Assembly (NCBI GenBank): GCA_013368445.1
Contig: JAACJO010000044.1
Location: 80,960-144,959, forward strand
Length of the DNA: 64,000 nt
Origin: Leucocoprinus leucothites
Taxonomy: Eukaryota; Basidiomycota; Agaricomycetes; Agaricales; Agaricaceae
Direction of reading: 5' to 3'
Each line of letters starts with the position of its first letter. Position 1 is the stretch's first letter. The notes beneath the pieces were generated by a model. The model was not told the DNA's origin. It saw only the letters and a list, made by a program, of their open reading frames with translations, and searched no databases. Positions 1-10,393 of the stretch are shown piece after piece. Made by a program: the position numbers and the translations under genes.

Positions 1-429
1 TGTTCCGTAAGGGGTTTGGTGGATGCCTTACAGTCAGGAGGGGGAATAGGAGGCAGCATGTCAGAGGCGCCTTTAGGGTTAGGCTTTGATGGCTGAGCCT
101 GGCCATCAGAAGAGGGACGCCCAACTAAGCGCTCGAAGTTTCCATTCCCGTTCCTTGGAGTCACATGATTGGAAGGTGGAGGGGGGGCCCGGGAGACGCG
201 AATAGGACTGGAGGGCTTAGAAGACGTAACGTCATTCTTTGCCTTCAGGGGGCCTGACATGGACGAAACGTCATGTGCCTTACCAGAAGACGTAACATCA
301 TTCTGGGGGAGGGGGGAGGTGCCCTCACCAGGAGGGGCTTGGTCATCCCTCCTTGACCTCTTACCACCACTATCGAAAGTTGGTGTTTGATTAGACGTCT
401 AGTTTTACATCGTATTCTACCTGTTTTAC

Positions 430-2299
430 ATGGGTAAACGAAAGTCTAAAGCCAACCAGCCACCGCCTCGCTCCACCGAGTCCATCAACGCTTCCGACGA
501 CGAGCTCAACATTGCCGAGATGTCCGAGGACGAACATCTCGACCCATACGACAACCCGTGCAACGTCCGCGGCTTCTCTGGACCTCGGTCCTCCATCCCA
601 GAGGCTGACTTTGAGTCGCCTCCTCGCCCGGTGCCTGGTGACATTTCGTCCCTCGCGCCTACTACTCAACCTCTGGTGGCTTTGAGTCCCGCAGGTCCTT
701 CCACCGCCGCCCCCAGCGGCTCTATCGCACCCCGGGCTGGCCCCTCTGCTCCCTCTTCCGTCGGACCTGACTTGGAGGAGGAGGCCCTCACCGCTTATGA
801 AGGTCTTCGTCGATTTGGGAGATGGCTCTCGAATCTTGATCCCGCCACCGTCATGACTGACACAGCCCGACGCTCGTTTGCTCTCTATGTCTGTGGGAGC
901 TTGTGGGAATTCAGGAAGAGGGGCTGGGCCGATACCCAGCTCACTCCGATGTTTCAGAAGCAGGGGTGGCCCACGGTCGACTCCTTCCTTTGCTCTGGGG
1001 GCTTTTCGACCAGCCCTAATCAACCACACGGCGACCACGAGTCATCCCGCGGATCTGCTGACAAAGCAGGTCCACGTGACATTAGTATGGGTGACCCTGA
1101 AGCGCCCAAACAACTGCCCCCGGATCGTCGGCCCGCCCCGGCCTGTCCCCCTTTACCGCCCAAGCAAGTGCCCACCAAAGCACGCACTAGTGGCCCTCCC
1201 CAAGCTAGGGTTAGGTCTGATGGCCAAGCTCAGCGGGCGCCCACCAAAGCGCCCCTTCCTTCCACCTCGGTCAAGAAGTCCTTTGCCGAGGCGGCCCGCC
1301 CCACTGGGGTTGCGTCACTCATTAAGTTGGCGCAATCCCACCCTGATCTCGACCCTGATCGCATCACCGCTATGCATCAGGCTGCCCAAGCCGCTGCTCC
1401 CGCCACTCGGAAGCCACGCATGACAACTGCGGGCCCTACCCGCCGCCAACTCTTCCTCAACTTCGTTGGCAATGCCGATGAGGTCATCTATCTCCACCAC
1501 AAGGCCATGTGCCTTCTCAACGATTCCCTCTCCCGCGCCAAGTCGATCTTGCATGTGGAGAACATCACCAAGGCGTACAGCACAATCTCGCTGCACACCT
1601 CCTCCGTTCCCTCTGACGCCGACTGTGACATCATTGAGTCCTCCATCCCCTCCGTCTTCACTGCCCCCCTTTGCGATCAAGACGCGCCGCCCCAGGTCGA
1701 GGTCCTACCTCAAGGTCCTCGACGTCCCTTACTTTGTGAACGGTGTCCGCATCACTCTGAATCATGTGACTGACCGCATGCGACTGTCCGCTTTCAAGGA
1801 CATTTTCGCAGATGTTTCCTCCGTGCACATTATGCGCAATTCCACCAGAGCCGACACCGCCACTGTCTGGTTCGACCTCTGGGACTCTCAATCAGGAGCG
1901 AGTGCCAAGAAGCTCCTGGGCAAGTACCTCCACTTCGAGGGTGTTCAGTCCGTCATCCGGGCTGCGCGCGCTCATCCAGGCAGTCCTCAGTGTCAGCGTT
2001 GCTGGCGCTGGGGGCATTCTACCTCATCGTGCCGCGCCCGTGCATTGCGATGTGCTGCTTGCGGCGGTCCTCATCGTACTGAGAACCACCGCTCACACTC
2101 GAGCTGTTGTAAGGGGAGTCCGAAAGCAAAACCCCCTATCCCGCCCACCGCTGCCGAGGATCCCTGTCCTCACATCAAGTGCGTCAACTGCGCCAAGTCG
2201 CATGCAGCTGACAATCGCAAGTGCCCATTCTGGCGACACCGGTTTGACCGGCTTTGGCTTGAAAACCATCGCCACGATGCCGCTCGGTTGCGTCTGTAG
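430..2299 (+). pseudogene. Family A ORF1, zinc-knuckle RNA-binding protein, one frameshift
   Basis: The reading starts at ATG 430 (MGKRKSKAN) and ends at TAG 2297-2299, about 622 codons. The order is: basic start, acidic segment around DELNIAEMSEDEHL, long Pro/Ser/Ala linker, a region shared by all ORF1s here (MTTAGPTRRQLFLNF to SRSYLKVLDVPYF), an RRM-like part, and three cysteine/histidine knuckles (CQRCWRWGHSTSSC, CAACGGPHRTENH, CVNCAKSHAADNRKC). A run of six C at 1664-1669, where E2 has five, shifts the frame, so the first frame stops at 1773. E1 belongs with E4b and E6 to a subfamily with a different N-terminal third. Confidence 0.85.
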
Positions 2300-2589
2300 G
2301 GTTCTCTTCCCTGCAGGTCGCATTGTCCGCCCCTGCGCTGTGCGTGGTGGGTCATCGAGGTCCATGCTGTGCACTTTCCATCCGCCAGTAAATCAGAACA
2401 ACCCGACTTGTATTGTAGTATGCTTTCATTTCGAACTATGTACCACTGCGTGAAGATATCGTTTGTACTAAGCGGACTTCGGACTCGTATATGTATACCT
2501 AGCTATGTAGATGTGTAGTTGGTAGCGGTACTTTCTGCATGTTGTAGTAGTTGGGCGCGGACTGCTATCGTGCACCGCGTTATAAATTT

Positions 2590-2608
2590 GCGACCCCTCC
2601 AGGGTCGC
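2590..2608 (+). other. Conserved 3'-terminal RNA hairpin of ORF1-only LINEs
   Basis: This 19-nt inverted repeat has an 8-bp stem and 3-nt loop, GCGACCCC-TCC-(A/G)GGGTCGC. It sits between TATAAATT and the CATTGATTT-poly(A) tail. Equivalents occur in E2 (8581-8599), E3 (10424-10442, minus), E4b (17695-17713), E5 (23319-23337), E6 (34434-34452, minus), T (3485-3503, minus), C1 (39049-39067) and C2 (28118-28136, minus). E4b, C1 and C2 carry the alternative stem TGGACCCC/GGGGTCCA, which keeps the pairing. Its position suggests a role in tail recognition by reverse transcriptase. Family B tails lack it. Confidence 0.8.
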
Positions 2609-3452
2609 ATTGATTTAAAAAAAAAAAAAAAAAAAAAGGAGGGGCTTGGTTGATGTTCATACGGTCATCATCAATGCACGCTGTAGAATTAGTTTGTCCG
2701 ACGACAATGCCAGGTGGAAATAGGGGGGTTGGGATGGTAGACAGATAAGGTTTATGTGCCTTTTTTCCCTTCCCTTTGCCCTTAGGAGGGAGGGAAGAGT
2801 CCGTCATGGGGATATCGGGGGATGGGCTGTAGTATTGTCTTAACGCGTCAACGATGGTGAGACTGTTTTCGCCATTAATGGGAAGCCGGTTCCAGCCTGT
2901 TTCAAACATAGTTGTGAGTAAACAATATATCGGTTCCCCCATTTGGAGAACTCTTGGATCCTTTCTGCCAGGTTGTAATCCTAATGCAGCACGGTGCTTA
3001 AAGAAGTTTGTAATATATTTAAGTACCTCAAGCACTTTGAAAGTGGCTTCACCGACAATAACAGTCTCTTTGGTGGCAGTGTTCGATGGATCCTTAAGAT
3101 CTGGCAGATGTGGCTGTGAAGGCCTAGGCTCCTGTGGCTGTGTGGTGATGTCACCAGTGACTTCATGTGTGACGTCAGGTGTGACGTCATTAGTATCAGA
3201 TGATCCGGCAAAGAAGGTAGCCGGAGTGCCGGTTGGCACAGCATTTGCTGAGTCAGTGGATCCGTGGATCGCATGAGGCAGCCTTGAGGTAGGTGGGGGT
3301 CCAAAGAACCGAGTGGTGGGTTCTCCGTCTGTGATAATCCCATCCTCTTGGTCACTCCACGTGTCCCCGCAAGAGTTCAAGTTAAGAGGGTCAGGTTTGT
3401 TGAACTCACCAAGAAATCCCTCACTGAATGGACGGAAGGGAATAGGTGACTT

Positions 3453-3742
3453 TTTTTTTTTAATTTTTTTTTTTTTAATCAAGTGCGACCCCGGAGGGAT
3501 CGCCAATTTATAATGTGGTGCGCGATAGCAGTCCGTGTCCGACTATCTACTACAGGGAACCGATACCGCTACCGACTACACAAGAGTAAACAACCGGGAA
3601 TATATAAAAGTCCTGTCCGAGACAATACACAAATTGACAGCAGAAGGGGGCTAGGCATGTAACAAAGTACAAAGAAGTGAGACATATACCAATATCACTG
3701 CATCTGACAGCAGGCCTTGTGGTTGGTGGGAGCCCATCTGGC
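3453..3742 (-). mobile_element. Short 5'-truncated LINE T (family C 3' end)
   Basis: This 290-bp insertion consists only of the 3' UTR of a family C element, closely matching 38811-39102 of C1, plus a poly(A) run seen as T on the plus strand at 3453-3478. The flanks are a perfect 16-bp TSD, AGGGAATAGGTGACTT, at 3437-3452 and 3743-3758, inside ORF1 of B1. The 3' hairpin lies at 3485-3503. No coding capacity. Severe 5' truncation is usual for target-primed reverse transcription. Confidence 0.92.
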
Positions 3743-4269
3743 AGGGAATAGGTGACTTGAAACCATCATATGCGCTCATCGACGTGGTTCTTGAGACGGC
3801 TTTGGGTGTAATCTCCAATCCTCGACGGACATCACGAGCACGGGCTCGTTTGGAACGCGACGATGGAGAAGGGGGAGTTCTGAAGGAGGAGTGTGAGGCT
3901 GCACGGAGAAGTGCAGCATGTACATTTATAGGGGAGGAAGGGGTTGAAGATCCAGACAAATCAGAATCACTCTCACCACTTTCTTCTTCATCAGATCCTG
4001 CTCTGGATGGGGCAGCCGACTTGGCGTCATCGCGAACAGAATGTTTGGTTGATTTGATAGAAAGTGTGGGCGAAATAGAGCGGTCGCGCTTGTAGGTTGA
4101 GACACGTGTTTCAGTGTCAACGATATTGATAGGGTCCGAAGATGGCGGGGGGGTACCCTTGAGGTCCGCCCAGTGCGATGGTGCAGTCATAGTGTTATAA
4201 TTTGTAGTCAGTATGTATGTAGACACCGTCAAAGAAATTGATGATGGTGGTAAGAGGGAAAGGAGGATG

Positions 4270-5222
4270 GACCAGTTAGTAATCCATACAGTTTTAGAGT
4301 TCGTATTCCAAGATTCATTAAAGATTCGAGAAATGGAGTCAGAGATATTGTTCAGACAAGAGGTGGAATGAATGTCTGAACAGTCAAGGGCCGCTAGATG
4401 CTCAAAGACTTGGGAAGTGAAAGCTGTCTCTTCATCACTATCTTTTGGTAGTACACGTTTTTTATAGTTAATATAATCTGGGCGGATTGGAAGATCCACA
4501 ATCAATGGTGCGTGATCTGATGGAAGCCTTGAATTAACATCAATAATATGGGAGGTGGAATTATTAGTGCAAAAAATGAGATCAATAACCGAATTGTCAT
4601 GACTTTCAATGGAAGAGAAATGGGTAGGGGATATTATAGTCGATGAAGACCTTGTGAGATTGAAGCTGTCCGCCAGCTCCATTAGAGCTATTGCGGACAT
4701 AGGGATGTAAGTAGCTGAAGAGTCCCATTCTGGAGATCAACAATTAAAATCTCCTCCCATATAAATAATATTAGGGATGTCGATGAAGTTTGTTGAAAGG
4801 AAATTGATCGCCGATGAGGACGAGTCAGAGTATATGTTAAGTAAATGAATATAGTTACCCTGGTTGAATAAACCCAAGATTTGTATGTCGCGATGGTTGA
4901 CCCATTCTTGTCGAAGAATGGGTCTCATGCGAAGTAGGCGTCTGTGAACATAAGTCAGAGTACGGGTTTGGGGGTCATTAGGCTTGGTAGGGCGAACCAT
5001 ACACAGCCACTCAGGGTGAATAGGAGCACTAATGACATCATCCCCTTCAGGGTTAGTCGTAGAAGGTGCTTTTTGAATATGATTCCATGGAGGTTCCTGT
5101 AGAAAAATGATTTCAAAGTCCAGCTTTTTGGACTCGAGTATGGTGTCAACCAGGGCATAAGAGTGTCCAATGTTTTGCGAATATATACAAACAGAAGAGA
5201 TAGGTTTGTTCTTACCAGACAT
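4270..5222 (-). pseudogene. Family B ORF2, endonuclease domain (truncated)
   Basis: Start ATG at 5222, MSGKNK. This is the N-terminal APE-type endonuclease of the LINE ORF2 polyprotein, which nicks target DNA. Visible motifs are FLQEPPW (catalytic Glu), GGDFNC (Asp/Asn) and SDHAPL (catalytic Asp-His). A TGA at 4739-4737, just after GGDFNC, interrupts an otherwise continuous frame to 4270. There the reading ends at WITN because B1 was inserted. No other stop is seen in these 318 codons, so the decay is recent. The RT and RNase H parts are out of the window. Confidence 0.88.
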
Positions 5223-5227
5223 ATTTA
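5220..5227 (-). promoter_or_regulatory. ORF1 stop / ORF2 start junction TAAATATG
   Basis: On the minus strand ORF1 ends in TAA and ORF2 begins with ATG two bases later. The same arrangement, within TTTAAATATG or CTTAAATATG, occurs in B3 (ATG 43360), B4 (ATG 20524) and P (ATG 28370). Tight stop-start spacing is known in several LINE clades to let ribosomes reinitiate on ORF2. That is the likely role here, but it is inferred from conservation and spacing only. Confidence 0.7.
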
Positions 5228-6418
5228 AACAGCAACTCTGCCACCGGAGCGATTGGAATTGGCGCGAATGGCATGTGCAGTGCGTGATTCGGTGGCTTTG
5301 TTAGAATGCCAGGTTCGGTCAAACCTGTTCCTCCAGAATGGACATTTAGTGTCATTTGCGTGATGATCGCCTTTGCAATTCAGGCATTTGAAGTTCTCAA
5401 GGTGAGGACATGGAGTGCCATTAGGAGTGGCATCGCGGGGGGGATTAGATTTGGGGTTAGCCTTACAACACCAGGCCATGGATTGATGGTTCTCAACGTG
5501 GTGAGGACCACCACAAATTTGACAGCGTGCACCGAGGGCACGACACGCATGAGTGGGATGACCCCAACGCCAGCAGTTCCTGCACTGTGCAATACCGGGG
5601 TGCATACTAGTAGCACGGATAGTTCCGATATGTCAGCCGAAGTTAATAGTACGGTTGACCAATGTCTTGGCCTTGGTACCATTTTGGGAGTCCCAGATGT
5701 CAAACCACATGACGGCTGTGTCTGACTTTGGGGAAGCTTTCATGACATGAGGATGAGCGGCAAGGATAACATTCTCGAAGAGTGACAATTGGCCAAGGGC
5801 CTGCTCAATGAAAGCAGGGGAGAGAGGGTTGGATGAATTGGCTACCCAATAAGGAACACTGACAATTTTTAGGAAGGATTTGGATTGTGGGAGACGGGGC
5901 TCAACAGGGATGGCGTCTCCCAGTTGCCAGGCTTTTTTCAGCCAAGACTTGATGGTGTCGAGGTCAACAGGAGTGGCGACACCCGAGGTGGCGATGGAGA
6001 TGCCATTGTATGATTCGCGAACTGATTTGACGCGGAGTTTGGATTGAGCAGTGATGAGACCGTGATTACAGAATTCAGCTGCCTTATTGAAGTCTTTGAT
6101 TCGGTCAGCAATGATGTTTCCCTCAAAAGAGATAAGAACTTGATGACGGGTGGGCCCATGTGTTGTCATTTTGGGTTTAGCACGTTAAGCGCCTGAGGGA
6201 GTTGATTTGGGGGCCTGAGGTTGGGCGCTCCCAAAGCTTGCCTTGTACATAGCAAGGACTTTGTCATAGAATAATTCCGGGAAGGTGAGTATCATTTCTC
6301 GCATCTTAACTCCGTCAATACTAGAGGAGGACATCCCTCCTTGACCTCTTACCACCACCATCTATTCGTTGGTGTGTTTTAAGACGTCTAGTTTACATCG
6401 TATCTCTGCCTATTCTAC

Positions 6419-8290
6419 ATGGGCAAGCGAAAGTCTAAGTCTAAGGGCCCCCCCTGCCAATCTACCAAGTCCGCCGAGGCCTCCGCCAACAAGCTCAACA
6501 TCGCCGAGATGTCCAAGGACGAACATCTCAACCCCTACAACAATCCCCGCAACGTTCGCGGGTTCTTCGGACCTCCCCAGGCTGACATCTCGTCACCTGG
6601 ACCCTCTTCCCTGCCTGCCACTGACATTCCATCGCGGTCAGTGGTCGCTCCCTTGGCTGACATTCCGTCGCCGTCCCCAAAACCCTTCACTGCCAGTGGA
6701 CAGACGTTCTACCCTGTAAAGGACTCCCCCCCCCCAGCACTGCCGTCCGCTGTCTCCTCCGGGTCAACTGAGGAGTCTGTTGAGACCTGGGCTCTTGCTG
6801 GGATTCATTTCTTCTCCCACTTCATTGGGAACGTTCCCTCAGGCCCTCTTCCAGAGGCCACCACCGCCATGATCATCCTGACTCTTGTTGGACTGGTTGC
6901 AGAAGTTTTAAACTGGGGCCAAGGCGACACGGCCCTTGCCAGTGAGCGAATGTGAGCCCAGGGATGGGACACATTTGCAGATTTCATTCGGGACTGTGCC
7001 ACCAGAGTCGAGGGGGCCTACCCTAAACGTACGCGCATCGCCCATGGTTCCGCTTTGTCAGCGGAACCACGTGACATTGCCATGGGCTCCCCTGAAGCGC
7101 CCAAACAACCACCCCTGGATCGTCGGCCTGCCCCGGCCCATCCCACTCTACCGCCCAAGCAAGCGCCTGTTAAAGCACGCGCTGGTGGCCCTCCCCAAGC
7201 TAGGGTTAGGTCTGATGGCCAAGCTCAGCAAGCGCCCACCAAAGTGCCTCCTCCCACCTTGGTCAAGAAGTCCTTCACCGAGGCGGCCCACCCCACCGGG
7301 GTTGCGTCACTCATTAAGTTGGTGCAATCCCACCCTGATCTCGACCCTGATCGCATCACTGCTATGCATCAGGCTGCCCAAGCCACTACTCCCACCACTC
7401 GGAAGCCGCACATGACAACTGCGGGCCCTACCCGCCGCCAACTTTTCCTCAACTTCATTGGCAGTGCCGATGAGGTCACCTATCTCCATCACAAGGCCAT
7501 GCGCCTTCTCAACGACTCCCTCTCCCGTGCCAAATCGATCTTGCGTGTGGAGAACATCACCAAGGCGTACAGCACGATCGCGCTGCACACCTCCTCCGTT
7601 CCCTCTGACCCCGACTGTGACATCATTGAGTCCTCCATCCCTTCCGTCTTTACCACCCCCTTTGTGATCAAGACGTGCCGCCCAAGGTCGAGGTCCTACC
7701 TCAAGGTCCTCGATGTCCCCTACTTCGTGAACAGTGTCCGCATCACGCCGAATCACGTGACTGACCGCATGCAATTGTCCGCCTTCAAGGACATTTTCAC
7801 AGATGTTTCCTCCATGCGCATTATGCGCAACTCCACCAGAGCCAACACCGCCACTGTCTGGTTCGACCTCTGGGACTCTCAATCAGGAGCGAGTGCCAAG
7901 AAGCTCCTGGGCAAGTACCTCCACTTCGAGGGTGTTCAGTCTGTCATCCGGGCTGCACGCGCTCACCCAGGCAGTCCACAGTGTCAGTGTTGCTGGCGCT
8001 GGGGGCATTCTACCTCATCGTGCCGCGCCCGTGCGTTGCGATGTGCCGCTTGCAGCGGTCCTCATCGCACTGAGAACCACCGCTCCCACTCGAGCTGTTG
8101 TAAGGGGAGTCCGAAGGCAAACCCCCCTATCCTGCCCACTGCCGCCGAGGATCCCTGTCCTCACATCAAGTGCGTCAACTGCGCCAAGTCGCATGCAGCT
8201 GACAATCGCAAGTGCCCATTCTGGCGACACCGGTTTGACCGGCTTTGGCTTGAAAACCATTGCCGCGATGCCATTCGGTCACGTCTGTAG
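6419..8290 (+). pseudogene. Family A ORF1, single nonsense mutation
   Basis: ATG 6419 (MGKRKSKSKG) to TAG 8288-8290, 623 codons in one frame with one interruption, a TGA at 6953-6955. E5 has CGA at this place, so this is a single C-to-T change at CpG. The protein has an acidic N-terminal segment (DELNIAEM-type), a Pro-rich linker, the shared MTTAGPTRRQLFLNF block, an RRM-like part and three knuckles near the C-terminus. There is no start codon or EN/RT homology downstream. Codons for ALS at 7055-7063 replace ADK of E5, through the inverted hairpin loop listed separately. Confidence 0.9.
7046..7068 (+). repeat. Hairpin with inverted loop inside ORF1
   Basis: Perfect 9-bp inverted repeat GGTTCCGCT / AGCGGAACC around loop TTGTC. 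The same place in E5, E3, E1, E4b and E6 has loop GACAA, the exact reverse complement, within nearly the same stem. E4a (14734-14756) has the TTGTC orientation in a perfect stem GGATCTGCT / AGCAGATCC. Both orientations keep the frame (Asp-Lys versus Leu-Ser). Confidence 0.85.
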
Positions 8291-10393
8291 GGTTCTCTTC
8301 CCTGCAGGTTGCATTGTCCGCCTCCGCGCTGTGTGTGGTGGGCCATTGAGATCCATGCCGAGCATCTTCCATCCGCCGGTAATTCAGAACAACCCGACTT
8401 GTATTGTAGTATGCTTTCATTTCGAACTATGTACCACTGTGTGAAGATATCGTTTGTACTAGGCGGACTTCGGACTCGTATTTGTATTCCTAGCTATGTA
8501 GATGTGTAGTTGGTAGCGGTACTTTCTGCATGTTGTAGTAGTTGGGTGCAGACTGCTATCGCGCACCACGTTATAAATTGGCGACCCCTCCGGGGTCGCA
8601 CTTGATATAAAAAAAAAAAAAAAAAAAAAAAAATACTAGAGGAGGAGTTGGAAGAGGAAGTCACTGGCTGGACACCCCGTTGGGCGGCATCAGCGAACAA
8701 CACATTCTTCTTGTTAAAATGTTCTGTAAGGGGTTTGGTGGATGCCTTATGGTCAGGAGGGGGAATGGGGGATGGCATATCAGAGGTGCCCTTGGGGTTA
8801 GGTTTCAATGACTGAGCCTGGCCATCAGAGGAAGGGCACCCAACTGAGCGCTCGAAGTTTCCATTCCGATTCCTTGGGATCACGTGATTGGAAGGTGGAG
8901 GAGGGGCCCGGGAGACACGAATAGGACCAGAGGGCTTGGAAGATGTAATATCATTCTTTGCCTTCAAGGAGCCTGATACGGACGAAACGTTACGTGCCTT
9001 ACCAGGAGATGTAACGTCATCCTGGGGGGGGGGAAGGGTGCCCTCACCAGGAGGGGCTTGATCGATGTTCATGCAGTCATCATCGATGCGAGCTGTAGGA
9101 TTAGTTTGCCCAACGGCAATGCCAGGTGGAAATAGGGGGGTAGGGATGGTAGACGGAGAGGGTTTACGTACCTTTTTTCCCTTCCCCTTACCTTTAGGAG
9201 GGGGGGAAGAGTCCGTCATGGGGATGTCGGGAGGAGGACCATAGTAGTGCCTCAATGCTTCGACGATCGTGAGTCTGTTTTCACCATTAATGGGTAGACA
9301 ATCCTAGCCTGCCTCAAACATAGTGGTTAATAGGCAATAGATAGGTTCCCCCATTTGGGGAACCCTTGGATCTTTCATCCTGGGCCATAAGCCCAATGCA
9401 GCGTGATGTTTGAAGAAGTTTGTGACATACTTAAGCACCTCAAGCACTTTATATGCAGCTTTGCCGACGATGACAGTTTCTTTGGTGGCAGTATTAGATG
9501 GATCCTTGAGATCCAGCAGGTGTGGCTGTGCAGGCCTAGGCTCCTGCGGCTGTGCAATGATGTCACCAGTGACATCATGCGTGATGTCAAGTGTGACGTC
9601 ATTATTGTCAGATGATCCGGCAACAAAGGTTGCCGGAGTGCCGGTTGGCACAGCATTTGCTGACTCAGTGGATCCATGGATCGCATGAGGCAGCCTTGAG
9701 GTGGGTGGGGGTCCAAGGAACCGATTGGTAGGTACCCCATTGTTGAATACCCCATCCTCTCGGTCACCCCACGCGTCCCCACAAGAGTCCAAGTTAAGAG
9801 GATCTGGTGGTTGAAGCTCACCTATAAATCCCTCTCCAAATGGGCGGAAAGGAATAGGTGACTTGAAGCCATCATATGCGCTCATTGACACAGTTCTTGA
9901 GATGGCCTTGGGAGTGGTGTCCAGTCCTCGATGAACATCACAAGCATGAGCTCGCTTAGTACGTGATGAAGGAGGAGGGGGAGTCCTAAGGGAGGAATGT
10001 GATGCTGCACAGGAGAGTGCAGCGGGGGCAAGTGTAGGAGAAGGAGGGTTGAGGATTCAGATGAGTCAGATTTACTCTCACCGCTTCCTTCCTTGTCAGA
10101 GCCAGCCCTTGACGAAGCGGCAGACTTGGCATCGTCATATATGGAGTGTCTCTTCGATTTGATAGAGAGCGCAGGTGAGTTAGAGTGATCATGCTTGTAG
10201 GTTGAGACACGTGTTTCAGTGTCAACGATGTTGATTGGGTCCGAAGACAGCGGAGGGGTACCCTTAAGGTCCACCCAGTGCGATAGTGCAGTCATAGTGG
10301 TATAATTTGTAGTCAGTATGTATGTAGACACCGTCAAAGAAATCGATGATGGTGGTAAGAGGAAAGGAGGATGAATGAAGACTCTGCTCTCTT

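Larger units (their letters stand above)
344..2636 (+). mobile_element. ORF1-only LINE E1 (family A)
   Basis: This element is complete at both ends and lacks ORF2. It starts CATCCCTCCTTGACC at 344 and ends in a run of about 20 A. It is flanked by a perfect 14-bp TSD, AGGAGGGGCTTGGT, at 330-343 and 2637-2650, inside ORF1 of B1. It holds one ORF1 (430-2299) and about 320 nt of 3' UTR ending in a hairpin (2590-2608) before the poly(A). The lack of ORF2 is not a truncation, because E2, E3, E4b, E5 and E6 have the same layout with the same ORF1-to-tail junction. The perfect TSD and clean poly(A) suggest a young insertion. Confidence 0.92.
1..4190 (-). pseudogene. Family B ORF1 (gag-like RNA-binding protein), split
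   Basis: This is the N-terminal part of the LINE ORF1 protein. The ATG is at 4190, 80 nt from the element's 5' end, at the same place as in B2 and B4. The visible pieces are 4190-3743, 3452-2637 and 343-1. They encode a Ser/Pro-rich, probably disordered N-terminus, an acidic stretch near codon 70 and a basic KGKGKGKK patch. The RRM-like and zinc-knuckle part lies off the left edge. In this family ORF1 coats the element RNA. The gene is broken by two insertions and is not functional as it stands. Confidence 0.8.
1..4269 (-). mobile_element. LINE retrotransposon B1 (family B), 5' part, interrupted
   Basis: This is the 5' part of an autonomous-type LINE on the minus strand. Its 5' terminus lies at 4269, where the minus strand begins CATCCTCC followed by CTCTTACCACC, the same start as B2 (10373) and B4 (25659). 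It is inserted in ORF2 of B2, directly after the codons for WITN. Its 3' part lies beyond the left edge of the window. Two later insertions split it: E1 (344-2636) and the short element T (3453-3742), each with a perfect TSD. The boundary is seen directly; the family assignment rests on similarity to the other copies. Confidence 0.9.
6332..8632 (+). mobile_element. ORF1-only LINE E2 (family A)
   Basis: This is a complete ORF1-only element inside ORF1 of B2. It starts CATCCCTCCTTGACC and ends with the tail hairpin (8581-8599) and a long A run. The 14-bp TSD ATACTAGAGGAGGA is perfect (6318-6331 and 8633-8646). The 5' stretch can fold as CACCA-loop-TGGTG about 20 nt from the end. E2 has the least damaged family A ORF1 in the window, which makes it the best guide to the family's intact form. 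Confidence 0.93.
5225..10295 (-). pseudogene. Family B ORF1, three CCHC knuckles, split by E2
   Basis: ATG at 10295 (MTALSHWVDLKG) and TAA at 5227-5225. Without E2 and its duplicated target it is about 918 codons, 1.5 times the ORF1 of families A and C. The N-terminal half is Ser/Pro/Asp-rich with a KGKGKGKK patch. The C-terminal half has the shared block MTTHGPTRHQVLISFEG, an RRM-like part and knuckles CRNCWRWGHPTHAC, CQICGGPHHVENH and CLNCKGDHHANDTKC. Damage: a frame change between about 9.9 and 9.88 kb, an in-frame TAG at 9304-9306, a TAA near 6187 and a TGA near 5632. Confidence 0.83.
4270..10373 (-). mobile_element. LINE retrotransposon B2 (family B), interrupted
   Basis: This minus-strand family B element has its 5' end at 10373 (CATCCTCC...CTCTTACCACC). 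It carries all of ORF1 (10295-5225) and the first 318 codons of ORF2 (from 5222), where B1 has been inserted. The rest of ORF2 would resume beyond the left edge. E2 (6332-8632) is inserted in its ORF1. B2 itself sits inside the coding region of the copia element, whose sequence resumes at 10374 and 12706. Confidence 0.9.

Noticed and set aside
391..1038. Long open frames on the strand opposite to ORF1 (also 1315-1680, 7307-7882, 11141-11716, 22046-22621, 35148-35495)
   Set aside because: They are shadows of the GC-rich ORF1 in antisense, recur in every copy with different ends, and show no independent motif or start context.
1812..2453. Arg/Ser/Pro-rich frames overlapping the knuckle region of family A (also 7803-8444, 10579-11220)
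   Set aside because: Alternate frame of the same ORF1. The knuckle frame is conserved between families A, B, C and F, while this one is not.
2617..2637. Long A/T runs as assembly scars
   Set aside because: Each run lies at the 3' end of an element and is followed by the second copy of a TSD, as expected for LINE tails.
6721..6735. C run in ORF1 as a programmed frameshift site
   Set aside because: The run length differs between copies (8 to 10) and E2 reads through in one frame without any shift, so simple slippage or error explains it.
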